Shown here in pieces: positions 7,576 to 14,886 of a DNA stretch of 21,230 nucleotides; positions within the stretch are counted from its first letter, which is position 1; every line of letters begins with the position of its first letter. Both the position numbers and the translations under genes were made by a program. The stretch lies in NCBI GenBank assembly GCA_041180805.1, contig JBEGQX010000036.1, positions 1-21,230 of the forward strand, given 5' to 3'. The stretch is from JBEGQX01 sp041180805 (lineage in GTDB: Bacteria; Planctomycetota; Planctomycetia; Gemmatales; Gemmataceae). The notes below the pieces were generated by a model, which made no database searches, was not told the DNA's origin, and worked only from the letters and a program-made list of their open reading frames with translations.

Positions 7576-8808
7576 CTAGTTTTTTGATTCCAGACAATAG
7601 AGATGGGTGGTGGTGCGCAAGATAATCTGCTTGCCGATGGCGGCTGGTGAAGCCATGCAACCACTTGCCAGTTTGTTGGTTTGAACCACCTTCCAGTCCT
7701 TGACTGGATCGACCACAAAGCTCTCACCCTGTTCATTAAAAAGGTAGATTTTTCCATCAGCAAGGATAGGAGAGGCAGAGAATGTTCCCCCAAGGCGTTC
7801 CTGTTTCACGGCGTTGCCATTCTTGGGATCAAACTCGGTGAGAATACCCGCCTCGTTAACTGCAAAAACCCGATCATTGATGGCAAGAAGCGAGGAGCGC
7901 GAGGGAACACCTTTGACGGTTTTCCATTCCACATGGGTGTTGCTGACATCGCCCTGGCCATCGGGCCTTACCGCAAAGAATTTCCAGCCACCATCGCCCG
8001 TGGTGACAAGCACCTTGCCTTGAACCAGAAGGGGTCTGCAAGCCGCATTCATTCCACCATGATGCACTTTCCAGAGTTCCTGGCCATTTTCCGGGTTGTA
8101 GGCGACAGTTCCAACGGCCGTGGGGCTGATCATCTGGAGTTTGCCGTTAATCTCGAAGATGGCAGGGGTGGAGAACCCTTTCTTGAGATCGCCATTATCT
8201 GTTTTGTAATCGATGGTACGATTCGTCTTCCAAATGGAATTACCAGTTTTCTTGTCAAGAGCGGTCACATACTGCATGTCGTAGCCGTCAAATGTAAGGA
8301 TCAGAAAATCCTTGAAAAGGATCGGGGAGGAACCCGGCCCACGCCAGTGGTTGCAGGGAAGGTCTTGTCGGGCCCAGATGGTTTTGCCGGTCTTGGTGTC
8401 CACGCAGGCGGTTCCAGCGCTGCCATAATGAAGGTAGATCCTGCCTTCCTCGATAACCGGTGTGGAGGATGCGTAGCTGTTGGTTTTCCAGATGAACATC
8501 GGCTTTTCGATTTCAAAAAGCGTGATGTCATGGATTATCTTGCCGGTATCTTTGTCCACCGCAAGTGCGCCCAGTTTTTTTCCATCCTCGGTGGCGTTAC
8601 TTAGCCATATCTGGTTGCCCCAGACCACAGGTGAGGCCCAAGCCCTGCCAGGAACAGGAATTTTCCAGCGCACATTTTCGGATTCGCCCCACTTTACCGG
8701 CAGATTGGCTGCCTCGGCATGGCCATCACCCTTCGGACCACGATACGAAGGCCAGTTCAGATCCGCGGCGGGAAGGAAACTAAGCAGCATGCAAAAATAC
8801 AGGTTCAT
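7576..8808 (-). CDS. Secreted PQQ-like beta-propeller repeat protein
   Basis: 410 residues with a short signal peptide (about 1-15). The mature protein opens with the planctomycete-typical NWPSYRGPKGDGHA, then carries repeated propeller blades. Each has the pattern SPVV or TPVI, a short strand, then a turn such as D-x-x-TGK with a following aromatic (VDKDTGKII, VDTKTGKTIW, LDKKTGNSIW, YNPENGQELW, FDPKNGNAVK). These are the alcohol-dehydrogenase-type eight-bladed propeller repeats; whether PQQ is bound is not shown, because most such planctomycete proteins lack obvious cofactor or calcium ligands. It may act as a scaffold or binding protein in the periplasm. The ribosome binding site is weak (AGAGACC). 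It is the first gene of a pair with the ceramidase-like protein. Confidence 0.9.
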   Translation of the reverse strand: MNLYFCMLLSFLPAADLNWPSYRGPKGDGHAEAANLPVKWGESENVRWKIPVPGRAWASPVVWGNQIWLSNATEDGKKLGALAVDKDTGKIIHDITLFEIEKPMFIWKTNSYASSTPVIEEGRIYLHYGSAGTACVDTKTGKTIWARQDLPCNHWRGPGSSPILFKDFLILTFDGYDMQYVTALDKKTGNSIWKTNRTIDYKTDNGDLKKGFSTPAIFEINGKLQMISPTAVGTVAYNPENGQELWKVHHGGMNAACRPLLVQGKVLVTTGDGGWKFFAVRPDGQGDVSNTHVEWKTVKGVPSRSSLLAINDRVFAVNEAGILTEFDPKNGNAVKQERLGGTFSASPILADGKIYLFNEQGESFVVDPVKDWKVVQTNKLASGCMASPAAIGKQIILRTTTHLYCLESKN

Positions 8809-8896
8809 CTTTGGTCTCTTTATTCTTTATGAGAGGAAGCCACGATACATCTTCGTTGGGAGAATAATTCCCTCAATATCCGGGTAAGCAATTTAA

Positions 8897-8925
8897 AGGA
8901 TAATGTCCTATGGATGGTTTGGCAA
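8897..8925 (-). promoter_or_regulatory. Putative sigma-70-type promoter for the PQQ-like/ceramidase pair
   Basis: On the minus strand TTGCCA (8925-8920) and TATCCT (8902-8897) are 17 bases apart. The predicted start near 8890 leaves a leader of about 80 bases before the ATG at 8808. The tRNA terminator lies just upstream, so an independent promoter is needed here. Confidence 0.35.
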
Positions 8926-8950
8926 AGGATAAGTATTTGAAGAAGCAAGT

Positions 8951-8985
8951 GAAAAAAATAAACCACCCTGAAAGCAGGGTGGTTT
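8951..8985 (-). terminator. Intrinsic terminator after tRNA-Asp
   Basis: A perfect 11-bp stem, AAACCACCCTG with CAGGGTGGTTT (8960-8970 and 8975-8985), has a 4-base loop. On the minus strand it is followed by a short A/T spacer and a run of six or more T. It starts 15 bases after the tRNA 3' end and insulates the tRNA from the PQQ-like gene. Confidence 0.9.
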
Positions 8986-8999
8986 GAGATAAACCTTAG

Positions 9000-9073
9000 C
9001 GAGGACGACGGGACTCGAACCCGCAACATCCGGATCGACAGTCCGGTACTCTAACCAGTTGAGCTACGTCCCC
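9000..9073 (-). tRNA. tRNA-Asp (anticodon GTC)
   Basis: A full cloverleaf can be folded on the minus strand. The acceptor stem GGGGACG pairs with CGTCCTC (one G-U pair), the D arm has GCTC with GAGT, the anticodon stem CCGGA/TCCGG encloses CTGTCGA with anticodon GTC, and the T arm GCGGG/CCCGT encloses TTCGAGT. The discriminator is G, the normal identity base for Asp. The 3' CCA is not encoded (CTA follows), so it must be added by nucleotidyltransferase. It has its own promoter and terminator. Confidence 0.97.
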
Positions 9074-9096
9074 TTAATGACATAACTACATCCTAT

Positions 9097-9125
9097 TTCA
9101 TAGTGGATTTTGCCCGGGTTGGCAA
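9097..9125 (-). promoter_or_regulatory. Putative promoter of tRNA-Asp
   Basis: On the minus strand TTGCCA (9125-9120), a 17-base spacer and TATGAA (9102-9097) lie 23 bases before the tRNA 5' end. That geometry predicts a short, processed leader of about 16 bases, as expected for a tRNA gene. Confidence 0.5.
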
Positions 9126-9134
9126 CTGTCAACA

Positions 9135-9371
9135 TTAGTTCAAGCTGCTTTGGTTGCCGGAATAGGACGCAAAATCGGCAGCCCATCGCAATTTCAGGTA
9201 ATCCTGCCGGATTATTTCATGCCATTCCCAAGTGCTGGCTTTGGTTACTTCGTAGAAGGCGGCTTCATTCTTTTGCAGAAAAAAGCTTTCATCGCCGTCC
9301 CAAAGCAATAAACGCCCCAGTTCCCAATATGCTTCCATTTCCAAACCATCCAGAACACATCGTAACATCAT
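9135..9371 (-). CDS. Small hypothetical protein (78 residues)
   Basis: I do not recognise this protein. The frame has protein-like composition, rich in Trp, Glu and Leu (for example EAYWELGRLLLWDGDE), and no signal peptide or membrane segment. The ATG at 9371 has GGGGGA seven bases upstream. The same frame stays open to 9683, and a TTG at 9470 would give about 111 residues. Any start beyond about 9500 would run antisense through the sppA start, which I reject. It ends just upstream of the tRNA-Asp promoter on the same strand. The opposite strand also has an open frame (9110-9403), but its residues look like an antisense shadow. Gene reality and start are both uncertain. Confidence 0.45.
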   Translation of the reverse strand: MMLRCVLDGLEMEAYWELGRLLLWDGDESFFLQKNEAAFYEVTKASTWEWHEIIRQDYLKLRWAADFASYSGNQSSLN

Positions 9372-9457
9372 GCCTTGATCCCCCAACTTCCGTTTCGGGC
9401 TAAGAACCAAATTAATCCTGAATTCTGGCTTTACAAGCCTGGCAGCGGGTATTTCAT

Positions 9458-9485
9458 TTGCGAATTTCAAGGTTTTGCCTAATAT
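9458..9485 (+). promoter_or_regulatory. Putative promoter of sppA
   Basis: TTGCGA (9458-9463), a 16-base spacer and a strong TAATAT (9480-9485) precede sppA. The predicted start near 9492 gives a leader of about 29 bases with AAGGA before the ATG. If the small minus-strand ORF starts at 9470, the two genes overlap head to head here. Confidence 0.4.
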
Positions 9486-9520
9486 CCTTTTAGCAACCGT
9501 TTTCAAAACAAGGACAAAAC

Positions 9521-10675
9521 ATGAATTCAAACGGCTATCAAGAGCAGCCTCCATCCATGCCGCCCATCTACCCCGTTCCCCAGGGTAGATCGCCTCTGGT
9601 GGGTTGTTTGTTGGCATTTTCGCTTTTGCTAAACATTGTGCTGGCAGGGTTCGCATTCCTTGCCTGCCTTGGAGCTGCGGCATTTAATACCGGGTCTGAT
9701 TTTTCCCAGGCTAACCTTCAAGAAAACTTGCATTCCGGAAACGCTTCAGGCAAGGAAAAAGTTGCCATCGTCAATCTGGATGGTGTGATCATGGAGGGTA
9801 TGCTTGGGTATGTTCACAAACAAATTCAGCAGGCTTCCAAGGATAAACAAGTGAAAGCCGTTGTTCTTCGAATTAACAGCCCGGGTGGAAGCATTACCGC
9901 CAGCGATGAACTGCACCAAAAGTTGCTGGAATTGAAGAAAGGTAACGAAGCCCGAAAAACCCACGCGGTACCCCACCTTGTTGTTTCCATGGGCAGCCTT
10001 GCCGCTTCGGGCGGATATTACATAGCCATGCCATCGGAAAAGATTTTTGCGGAGCGCACCACGATGACTGGCTCCATAGGTGTTTATGCATCGTTTCCAA
10101 ATGTTGAGGGGCTTAGCAAGCAGCTTGGTGCTGGAATGATTACCATCAAACAGGGAGAAATCAAGGATAGTGGTTCACCCTTCAAGTTGATGGGGGAGAA
10201 AGAAAAACAGGTTTGGCAGGACATGGTGGATCAATCCTACAACCTTTTTATAAAGGTTGTGGAGGAGGGAAGGCCCGCATTGAAGGGAAAACTTTTGGAA
10301 AAGGTGGAGATTCAACCAGTTCAAGCCGGTCCAAACTTGAATGGAAAGGCCGTTGCTTACCAGCGCTACCGGGCGGATGGAGGTATTTATACAGCCGATC
10401 AGGCGTTGAAATTCGGTTTGGTGGACCAGATTGGAAACTTGGATGAAGCCATTACTGAAGCAAAAAAGCTTGCCAATCTTCCTGAAGACACCAAGGTTGT
10501 TCGTTATGAAAAGCCTAAGAGCTTTACGGAAGTATTGCTTGATATGAAATCAGGTGGCACCACCCCCAAGGGATTGGACTTTTCCAAACTGCCCCAGGCT
10601 CTGGCTCCACGGCTGTGGTATTTGGCACCAGGGGCCGAACTTTCCGGAATTAGTGCGACCCTGACTGCACCCTGA
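9521..10675 (+). CDS. sppA: Signal peptide peptidase SppA (short, 36K-type)
   Basis: 384 residues. A Pro-rich cytoplasmic N-terminus (about 1-25) is followed by one transmembrane anchor (about 26-55) and a single S49 protease domain. The domain shows VAIVNLDGVI (81-90), LRINSPGG (116-123), the nucleophile Ser163 in AASGGYY, and the general base Lys215 in GEIKDSGSP. The 52-residue Ser-Lys spacing equals that of Bacillus SppA, so this is the homo-oligomeric short form rather than the double-length E. coli form. It degrades cleaved signal peptides and perhaps other membrane peptides on the periplasmic side. AAGGA precedes the ATG at 9521. Its stop lies 12 bases from the end of the convergent DUF502 gene, with no terminator between them. 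Confidence 0.95.
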   Translation: MNSNGYQEQPPSMPPIYPVPQGRSPLVGCLLAFSLLLNIVLAGFAFLACLGAAAFNTGSDFSQANLQENLHSGNASGKEKVAIVNLDGVIMEGMLGYVHKQIQQASKDKQVKAVVLRINSPGGSITASDELHQKLLELKKGNEARKTHAVPHLVVSMGSLAASGGYYIAMPSEKIFAERTTMTGSIGVYASFPNVEGLSKQLGAGMITIKQGEIKDSGSPFKLMGEKEKQVWQDMVDQSYNLFIKVVEEGRPALKGKLLEKVEIQPVQAGPNLNGKAVAYQRYRADGGIYTADQALKFGLVDQIGNLDEAITEAKKLANLPEDTKVVRYEKPKSFTEVLLDMKSGGTTPKGLDFSKLPQALAPRLWYLAPGAELSGISATLTAP

Positions 10676-10687
10676 TTCGGCTTAAAA

Positions 10688-11269
10688 TCAATTTGGGTTG
10701 GGGGCTACCAGATTCTTTGGAAGGTAGTTCCCTGTGGAAAGCTGGTATTTTAAAGCCTCTTCCACTGTCATGTTTACTGGAACGCAAACCGACTTTTTTA
10801 CGATTACCAGCCTGCCGGAAAAAGGGCTTGGTATGTTGGGAAGAAGCACGCAAATGCTATCCGGGTCGGCTGGTAAAGGGTCAAAACTGGTGAAACCCAA
10901 TTGGGCCCCTTGTTCTGCGGTGGGAACCAGAACCACTTTGTGGAACATCCCGGTTTTTTCCGGGGGCAGCACCAAAATATCTTTCCAAGCCCGATAGATC
11001 AAATTAAAGCCAGGCACTTTCTCCATGGCCCAGTTGGCCATCCCTAGAAACCATTGCCCTATAAAACTGGTAACCACCACTCCAAGCAAGTAAACCGTTG
11101 TCATGACGATCAGGAACCCCAATCCGGGATAGTGAAATCCCAGCGGGGCCGTAATTGCCTTGGTATTTTGTTCCACCCAGTAAGCAATGTAGATAACCAG
11201 CGCAATGGGGATCATTGCAAAAGTACCAGCAAGCAACTTGTTTCGAAAATGTTCCAGAATGGCGTTCAC
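10688..11269 (-). CDS. DUF502 family inner-membrane protein
   Basis: 193 residues from a GTG at 11269, chosen because GGAGG lies five bases upstream. Two transmembrane helices are evident, at about 11-35 and 48-73; the second contains the family-typical GLGFLIVMTTVYLLGVV. They are followed by VPGFNLIYRAWKDI and a C-terminal soluble domain (about 105-180) with a VLVPTAEQGAQLGF segment and a PNIPSPFSGRL segment. These match DUF502, a widespread bacterial and plant chloroplast family. Its function in bacteria is not established. It is monocistronic as far as can be seen, between convergent sppA and the divergent DksA-type gene. Confidence 0.9.
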   Translation of the reverse strand: MNAILEHFRNKLLAGTFAMIPIALVIYIAYWVEQNTKAITAPLGFHYPGLGFLIVMTTVYLLGVVVTSFIGQWFLGMANWAMEKVPGFNLIYRAWKDILVLPPEKTGMFHKVVLVPTAEQGAQLGFTSFDPLPADPDSICVLLPNIPSPFSGRLVIVKKSVCVPVNMTVEEALKYQLSTGNYLPKNLVAPNPN

Positions 11270-11686
11270 TGCTTCCTCCGCGGTATTAAGCAGGTTAAAA
11301 CCTACATCTTTATGACTGTTTCCACAAGAAGGACATTTACCTGAAATCTAGTGGGATCGGGAAAAGGCTAAATTTAAATTTGGCCCGGCAGGGCCGCAAT
11401 CGTCGTAAATCCATCACAATTGATACTTTGGGAGAATTATCGGAAAATCTGACATCTTTTTTCTAAAGTTTTTCAGCCGGAATGAACTTTTGAATTACAT
11501 TTGTCGTATATACTTTCGACGGAACAGGACATCCCATCCCGGGTTCAAGAGCAGGTCTTTCCAAGTCGGTTTTCTGCTGAAGAAACAAGTTTTGGAACAG
11601 GCTGTGAATGAAGCTTCGGATGGAAGCAAAACTTGAAAAGTAATCAGGATTTCCGCATGGAAATCCACTAACAAATGAGGTGGAAC
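11270..11686. promoter_or_regulatory. 417-base divergent intergenic region, DUF502 / DksA-type gene
   Basis: No convincing gene is present. It must contain promoters for both flanking genes. A good -10-like TATACT (11509-11514) on the plus strand has only TTTTGA at a short 15-base spacing upstream, so that promoter is weakly supported. A 12-base palindrome AAATTTAAATTT (11370-11381) directly abuts a small GC-rich hairpin, GGCCC-GGCA-GGGCC (11382-11395). If TATACT is used, the DksA-type transcript has a leader of about 165 bases ending in the hairpin at 11647-11666. Confidence 0.35.
11647..11666 (+). repeat. Perfect 8-bp hairpin just before the DksA-type gene
   Basis: GGATTTCC (11647-11654), loop GCAT and GGAAATCC (11659-11666) form a perfect stem ending 20 bases before the ATG at 11687 and upstream of its ribosome binding site. 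There is no T-run after it, so it is not a terminator. It could be an operator or a leader structure affecting translation; this is inference. Confidence 0.45.
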
Positions 11687-12136
11687 ATGGCTCGAAGAGA
11701 AGCGTTGTTAAAGCTGCACAAGGCTTTGGAGGCACGCCGGGCCGACTTGCGTGCCAAATTGCTGGGAGATTTAAACACCTTGCATTCGCAAGAAGGCAGG
11801 GATAGCGGTGATGAAGCATTTGATGCCGGTAACGAGGAAATCAATTGCCAACTGGCCGAGCTTGAAGCTTCCGAACTGACCCAAATTGAAAGGGCCATTG
11901 TGAAGCTGAAAAAAGGAAGCTATGGCACTTGTGAATCCTGCAGCAAGAAGATTCCAGTGGCACGGTTGAACGCGCTACCATACAGCACCCTGTGCATTGA
12001 ATGCCAGAAGGAGATGGAAAATAACCCCGGCTGGGATGTGCACGGTGGATCGGCTGGATGGGATAAACTCGGAGACAAGGCCTTTTCCATGGAGGACAGC
12101 ATGGAAACAGTAAATCTGGCAGACTTCGAGAACTAG
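11687..12136 (+). CDS. DksA/TraR-family C4 zinc-finger protein
   Basis: 149 residues. I chose the ATG at 11687 because an in-frame ATG at 11675 is itself part of the GAGGTGG ribosome-binding region. An N-terminal helical pair (about 1-75) carries DSGDEA at 39-44, matching the DxxDxA tip that DksA inserts into the RNA polymerase secondary channel. The zinc finger has Cys82, Cys85, Cys103 and Cys106, with exactly the C-x2-C-x17-C-x2-C spacing of E. coli DksA. The protein therefore probably modulates transcription initiation, perhaps with (p)ppGpp. After the finger is an acidic tail of about 35 residues (DVHGGSAGWDKLGDKAF and onwards) that I do not recognise from the classical protein. An intrinsic terminator follows. 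Confidence 0.9.
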   Translation: MARREALLKLHKALEARRADLRAKLLGDLNTLHSQEGRDSGDEAFDAGNEEINCQLAELEASELTQIERAIVKLKKGSYGTCESCSKKIPVARLNALPYSTLCIECQKEMENNPGWDVHGGSAGWDKLGDKAFSMEDSMETVNLADFEN

Positions 12137-12156
12137 CACAACATTAATAAAAATCG

Positions 12157-12190
12157 CAAGGCTCGGGGATTAAACCCGGGCCTTGTTCGC
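12157..12190 (+). terminator. Intrinsic terminator of the DksA-type gene
   Basis: CAAGGCTCGGG (12157-12167) pairs with CCCGGGCCTTG (12175-12185), with one internal G-U pair and a 7-base loop. The following tract (TTCGCTTTATG) is only moderately T-rich, so termination on the plus strand may be partial. A-rich sequence on the other side means it could also act in the reverse direction. Confidence 0.7.
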
Positions 12191-12365
12191 TTTATGACGG
12201 TTAGCTAGGCGGGGAAATCAAGAATTTTAGACCAGATCGGCCAACTTCTTTCCGATGAGGGGTAGAATTCAACAGGTGAGTCATGGTTCCCATCCCTTTT
12301 TAGTACTCCCATCTGGGCTGGGGCCTTCTCAAATCGGTCAGCCATTCTTTGAGGCATGTGGTCCA

Positions 12366-13481
12366 ATGAAATCCAGCCTTTGGGCAGTATTAGTGGGTGG
12401 TTGTGCGTTTGTGGGTGGAATTGTTGGTGCTCGCTGGCAGCAAAGTTCGATCCTTCATGCGGATGGAGCGGGCTTTCAAGCTGGCGATCAAGCCGGTTCC
12501 TTGCGACTGGGTGACCGATTTCAGGCGGTAGCGGGAAAAATTTCCCCCTCGGTGGTTGCTGTGGAGGCTGCCAAGCCTGGCAAAAAAGGCAAATCTGTTG
12601 ATGAATCCGGCTCCGGTGTCATGGTGCGTTTTCCAGGTCAGCAGGGAATTTATGTCATCACCAATAATCATGTCATTGCCCAGGCCCAGCCCCAACAAAT
12701 AACGGTAAGCCTTTATGACAACAGGATCGTCAGGCCCGTACAGGTTTGGGCCGATCCTGAATCGGATATCGGCCTTTTGAAACTTGACGAAACTGAAAAT
12801 CTGATCGCCGCTCCGATGGGCGACAGCGATCAGGTGAAAGTGGGCCAGTGGGTGTTAGCCTTCGGAAGCCCCTTTGGCCTTCACCAGACAGTCACTCATG
12901 GCATTATAAGCGCCAGGGAACGTGGTCAGGTCAGCCTGGGTAATACGATCAGGATCAAGGATTTCCTTCAGACGGATGCCGCAATCAATCCTGGTTCCAG
13001 TGGTGGTCCGCTTGTGAATATTGATGGCGAGGTTATTGGACTAAATACCGCCATAGCTTCGCATTCTGGCAATAATAGCGGTGTGGCATTCAGCATTCCC
13101 ATCAACATGGTTCGCAAGGTGGCAAAGAACTTGCTGGAAAAGGGTGTTGTATCCCGCGGATATCTTGGGTTGCAGGTTGCCAGCTCTTTTGAAACAGCCG
13201 ATGCAATCAAATTGGGCTTGGAAAGATTGCAGGGCGCATTGGTGGAAACGATTTATCCGGAAACTCCCGCAAGTGCGGCCGGCCTGAAAAGTGGTGATGT
13301 GGTTCTGCAGATTGATTCCACGGTAATTCGGAATGAGAATCACTTCATTAACATGGTGAGCGGTTTGGAACCGGGTAAAAAAATCAGGCTGCGAGTCTGG
13401 CGTGACCGGGTAAGCCGCGAAATGGTGGCTGAGGTCGGTGATTGGAATTCTGCCCAAGCCAGGCTAAAGACAAATAATTAA
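12366..13481 (+). CDS. Membrane-anchored HtrA/DegS-type serine protease with one PDZ domain
   Basis: 371 residues from the ATG at 12366. An in-frame ATG at 12255 would add 37 residues that look non-coding and would bury the signal anchor, so I reject it. An N-terminal hydrophobic segment (about 4-22, WAVLVGGCAFVGGIVGA) should anchor the protein in the inner membrane. The trypsin-like domain has the full triad: His102 in TNNHV, Asp134 in ESDIGLL and Ser212 in NPGSSGGP. One PDZ domain follows (about 264-359), with RGYLGLQV at its start and SGDVVLQID. One PDZ plus a membrane anchor resembles DegS more than DegP, which has two; it should act in envelope protein quality control or stress sensing. 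The ribosome binding site is weak. Confidence 0.93.
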   Translation: MKSSLWAVLVGGCAFVGGIVGARWQQSSILHADGAGFQAGDQAGSLRLGDRFQAVAGKISPSVVAVEAAKPGKKGKSVDESGSGVMVRFPGQQGIYVITNNHVIAQAQPQQITVSLYDNRIVRPVQVWADPESDIGLLKLDETENLIAAPMGDSDQVKVGQWVLAFGSPFGLHQTVTHGIISARERGQVSLGNTIRIKDFLQTDAAINPGSSGGPLVNIDGEVIGLNTAIASHSGNNSGVAFSIPINMVRKVAKNLLEKGVVSRGYLGLQVASSFETADAIKLGLERLQGALVETIYPETPASAAGLKSGDVVLQIDSTVIRNENHFINMVSGLEPGKKIRLRVWRDRVSREMVAEVGDWNSAQARLKTNN

Positions 13482-13504
13482 AAAAAGTAGGGCATCCTGC
13501 CCCT
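13482..13504 (-). terminator. Candidate intrinsic terminator for the trpS strand
   Basis: On the minus strand GGGCA-GGA-TGCCC (13503-13491, extendable by a G-U pair) is followed by TACTTTTTTTAATT. It sits about 300 bases past the trpS stop and immediately against the HtrA stop codon, so it would stop antisense transcription before it entered the protease gene. The stem is short. Confidence 0.5.
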
Positions 13505-13798
13505 GAGTAGCTTCCTTGCCAAGACGAATGAAATTCGCTGGCTGACCTGTAAATTAGCGGCCTCAATCCTGAAGCATTCTTTGACAGGTCTTTAAGATGA
13601 ACCTTTTTTGAAGATCATCTTTTAAAGTTCTTTTGCTGAAAAACGATGGCTTTGGAGAAGAGCTTCAGCCTCATATTTCAGACCATGCTTCACACTCCAT
13701 ATAGAGTGATCATGCATTTCATGGAACTTAAATAATGCCCCTCGATCTAGATTGCAAGCGGAAGCTGGAAAAATTTTCAAAATAATTTAAGCGGCACA
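13505..13798. other. Convergent intergenic region, HtrA-type gene / trpS
   Basis: I see no gene here. A weak plus-strand hairpin, AAGATGA with TCATCTT (13594-13600 and 13615-13621), is followed by TTAAAG and may terminate HtrA-gene transcription. A small inverted repeat CACTC-CATATA-GAGTG (13693-13708) has no evident role. Confidence 0.4.
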
Positions 13799-14794
13799 TT
13801 AGAGAGTTGGTTCATCTTTCATTCCGACCGCCCTGCGCACCAGGCGAATGGTGGCCCTGGCTTCTTCCCGCGCCCGTCTTGCGCCCGCCTTCAAAATATC
13901 CTCGACCTCCCCGGGTCGCGAGGCAAGCTCCTTGCGCTTCTCCCTTGCGGCGCTGAAATGTTCATTCACTTTTGCCAATAGTGCCTTCTTGGCCTCTCCG
14001 TATCCCATGCCACCCGAACGGTACTTTTGTTCCAGCGCGGTTTTTTCCGCCTCGCTTGCGAACAGGCTGTATAGCGCGAAAACATTGCACCTGGTCGGAT
14101 CCTTGGGAGATTCCACGGGAGTGCTGTCGGTGACGATTCCCATGATGCGCTTTTCCAGCGGTTTGCCCTCGGCAAAAATTTCTATCGTGTTCCCGTAAGA
14201 TTTACTCATCTTCTGGCCATCCACCCCGGGTACCTTTGATTCCTTGTCCAGTCGGAATCCAGGTATGGGGAAGATCTCCCCAAAACAACGATTGAACTTT
14301 CCGGCAATGTCCTGGGTCATTTCAATGTGCTGCACTTGATCCTTGCCAACAGGTACCAGGGAGGATCGGTACATGAGAATGTCCGCTGCCATCAGGATCG
14401 GATAATAAAACAATCCCACACTGGCATCGATTCCCTTGTCCACCTTTTCCTTGTAGGAGACGGCGCGCTCTAAAAGTCCCATGTTGGTGACTGTGGACAG
14501 AATCCATGCTAGTTCGTTTACCTCTGGAACATCAGATTGCCTGAAAAACACAGCCTTGGCGGGATCTAATCCCAGTGCCAGGTAGTCTAATGCCACATCC
14601 AGTGTGTTCTGGCTCAGGGTTTTGGCGTCATGCACGGTCGTCAGCGAATGGTAATCGGCAATGAAGTAAAAACACTCGCCACTATTTTGAAGCTCAATAT
14701 GCTGCTTGACGGCGCCAAAATAATTTCCGAGGTGCAATTTGCCCGAAGGTTGCACTCCGCTAAGGATTCTTTTGCCAGCTTCTTTCTGTGACAT
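13799..14794 (-). CDS. trpS: Tryptophanyl-tRNA synthetase
   Basis: 331 residues, the normal length for the bacterial enzyme. This class I synthetase has the HIGH-type signature PSGKLHLGN at 16-24 and KMSKS at 195-199, with conserved segments YFIADYHSLT (43-52) and YPILMAADILMYR (131-143) of the Trp-pocket region, and GKDQVQHIEM (150-159). It charges tRNA-Trp in the cytoplasm. The ATG at 14794 is preceded by GGGGGA. It is transcribed alone, divergently from the winged-helix-like gene across a 92-base gap in which I could not pick a promoter with confidence. Confidence 0.98.
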   Translation of the reverse strand: MSQKEAGKRILSGVQPSGKLHLGNYFGAVKQHIELQNSGECFYFIADYHSLTTVHDAKTLSQNTLDVALDYLALGLDPAKAVFFRQSDVPEVNELAWILSTVTNMGLLERAVSYKEKVDKGIDASVGLFYYPILMAADILMYRSSLVPVGKDQVQHIEMTQDIAGKFNRCFGEIFPIPGFRLDKESKVPGVDGQKMSKSYGNTIEIFAEGKPLEKRIMGIVTDSTPVESPKDPTRCNVFALYSLFASEAEKTALEQKYRSGGMGYGEAKKALLAKVNEHFSAAREKRKELASRPGEVEDILKAGARRAREEARATIRLVRRAVGMKDEPTL

Positions 14795-14886
14795 GGACAG
14801 TTCCCCCGGGATAAAGTTAGGATTAGTTTAATATTCCGGGCACGTTTTGGCCTTGGGAATGGCTGGTTTGGTCAAGGGAAACATTC

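Noticed and set aside
7536..7793. N-terminal extension of the ceramidase-like protein
   Set aside because: It overlaps the end of the PQQ-like gene and lacks a signal peptide; the ATG at 7535 starts directly with one.
7681..8604. A 307-residue plus-strand open frame
   Set aside because: It lies antisense inside the PQQ-like gene, has no family features or ribosome site, and reflects the codon pattern of the real gene.
9471..9683. Long upstream extension of the small minus-strand ORF
   Set aside because: It would run antisense through the sppA promoter, ribosome site and signal anchor; residues there look non-coding.
12255..12365. Earlier start for the HtrA-type protease
   Set aside because: The extra 37 residues have no Shine-Dalgarno support, look non-coding and would place the membrane anchor internally.
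13581..13609. TTGACA -35-like box in the convergent HtrA-gene/trpS spacer
   Set aside because: No TATAAT-like box occurs at 16-18 bases downstream (only TTTTTT) and no plus-strand gene follows for more than 1 kb.
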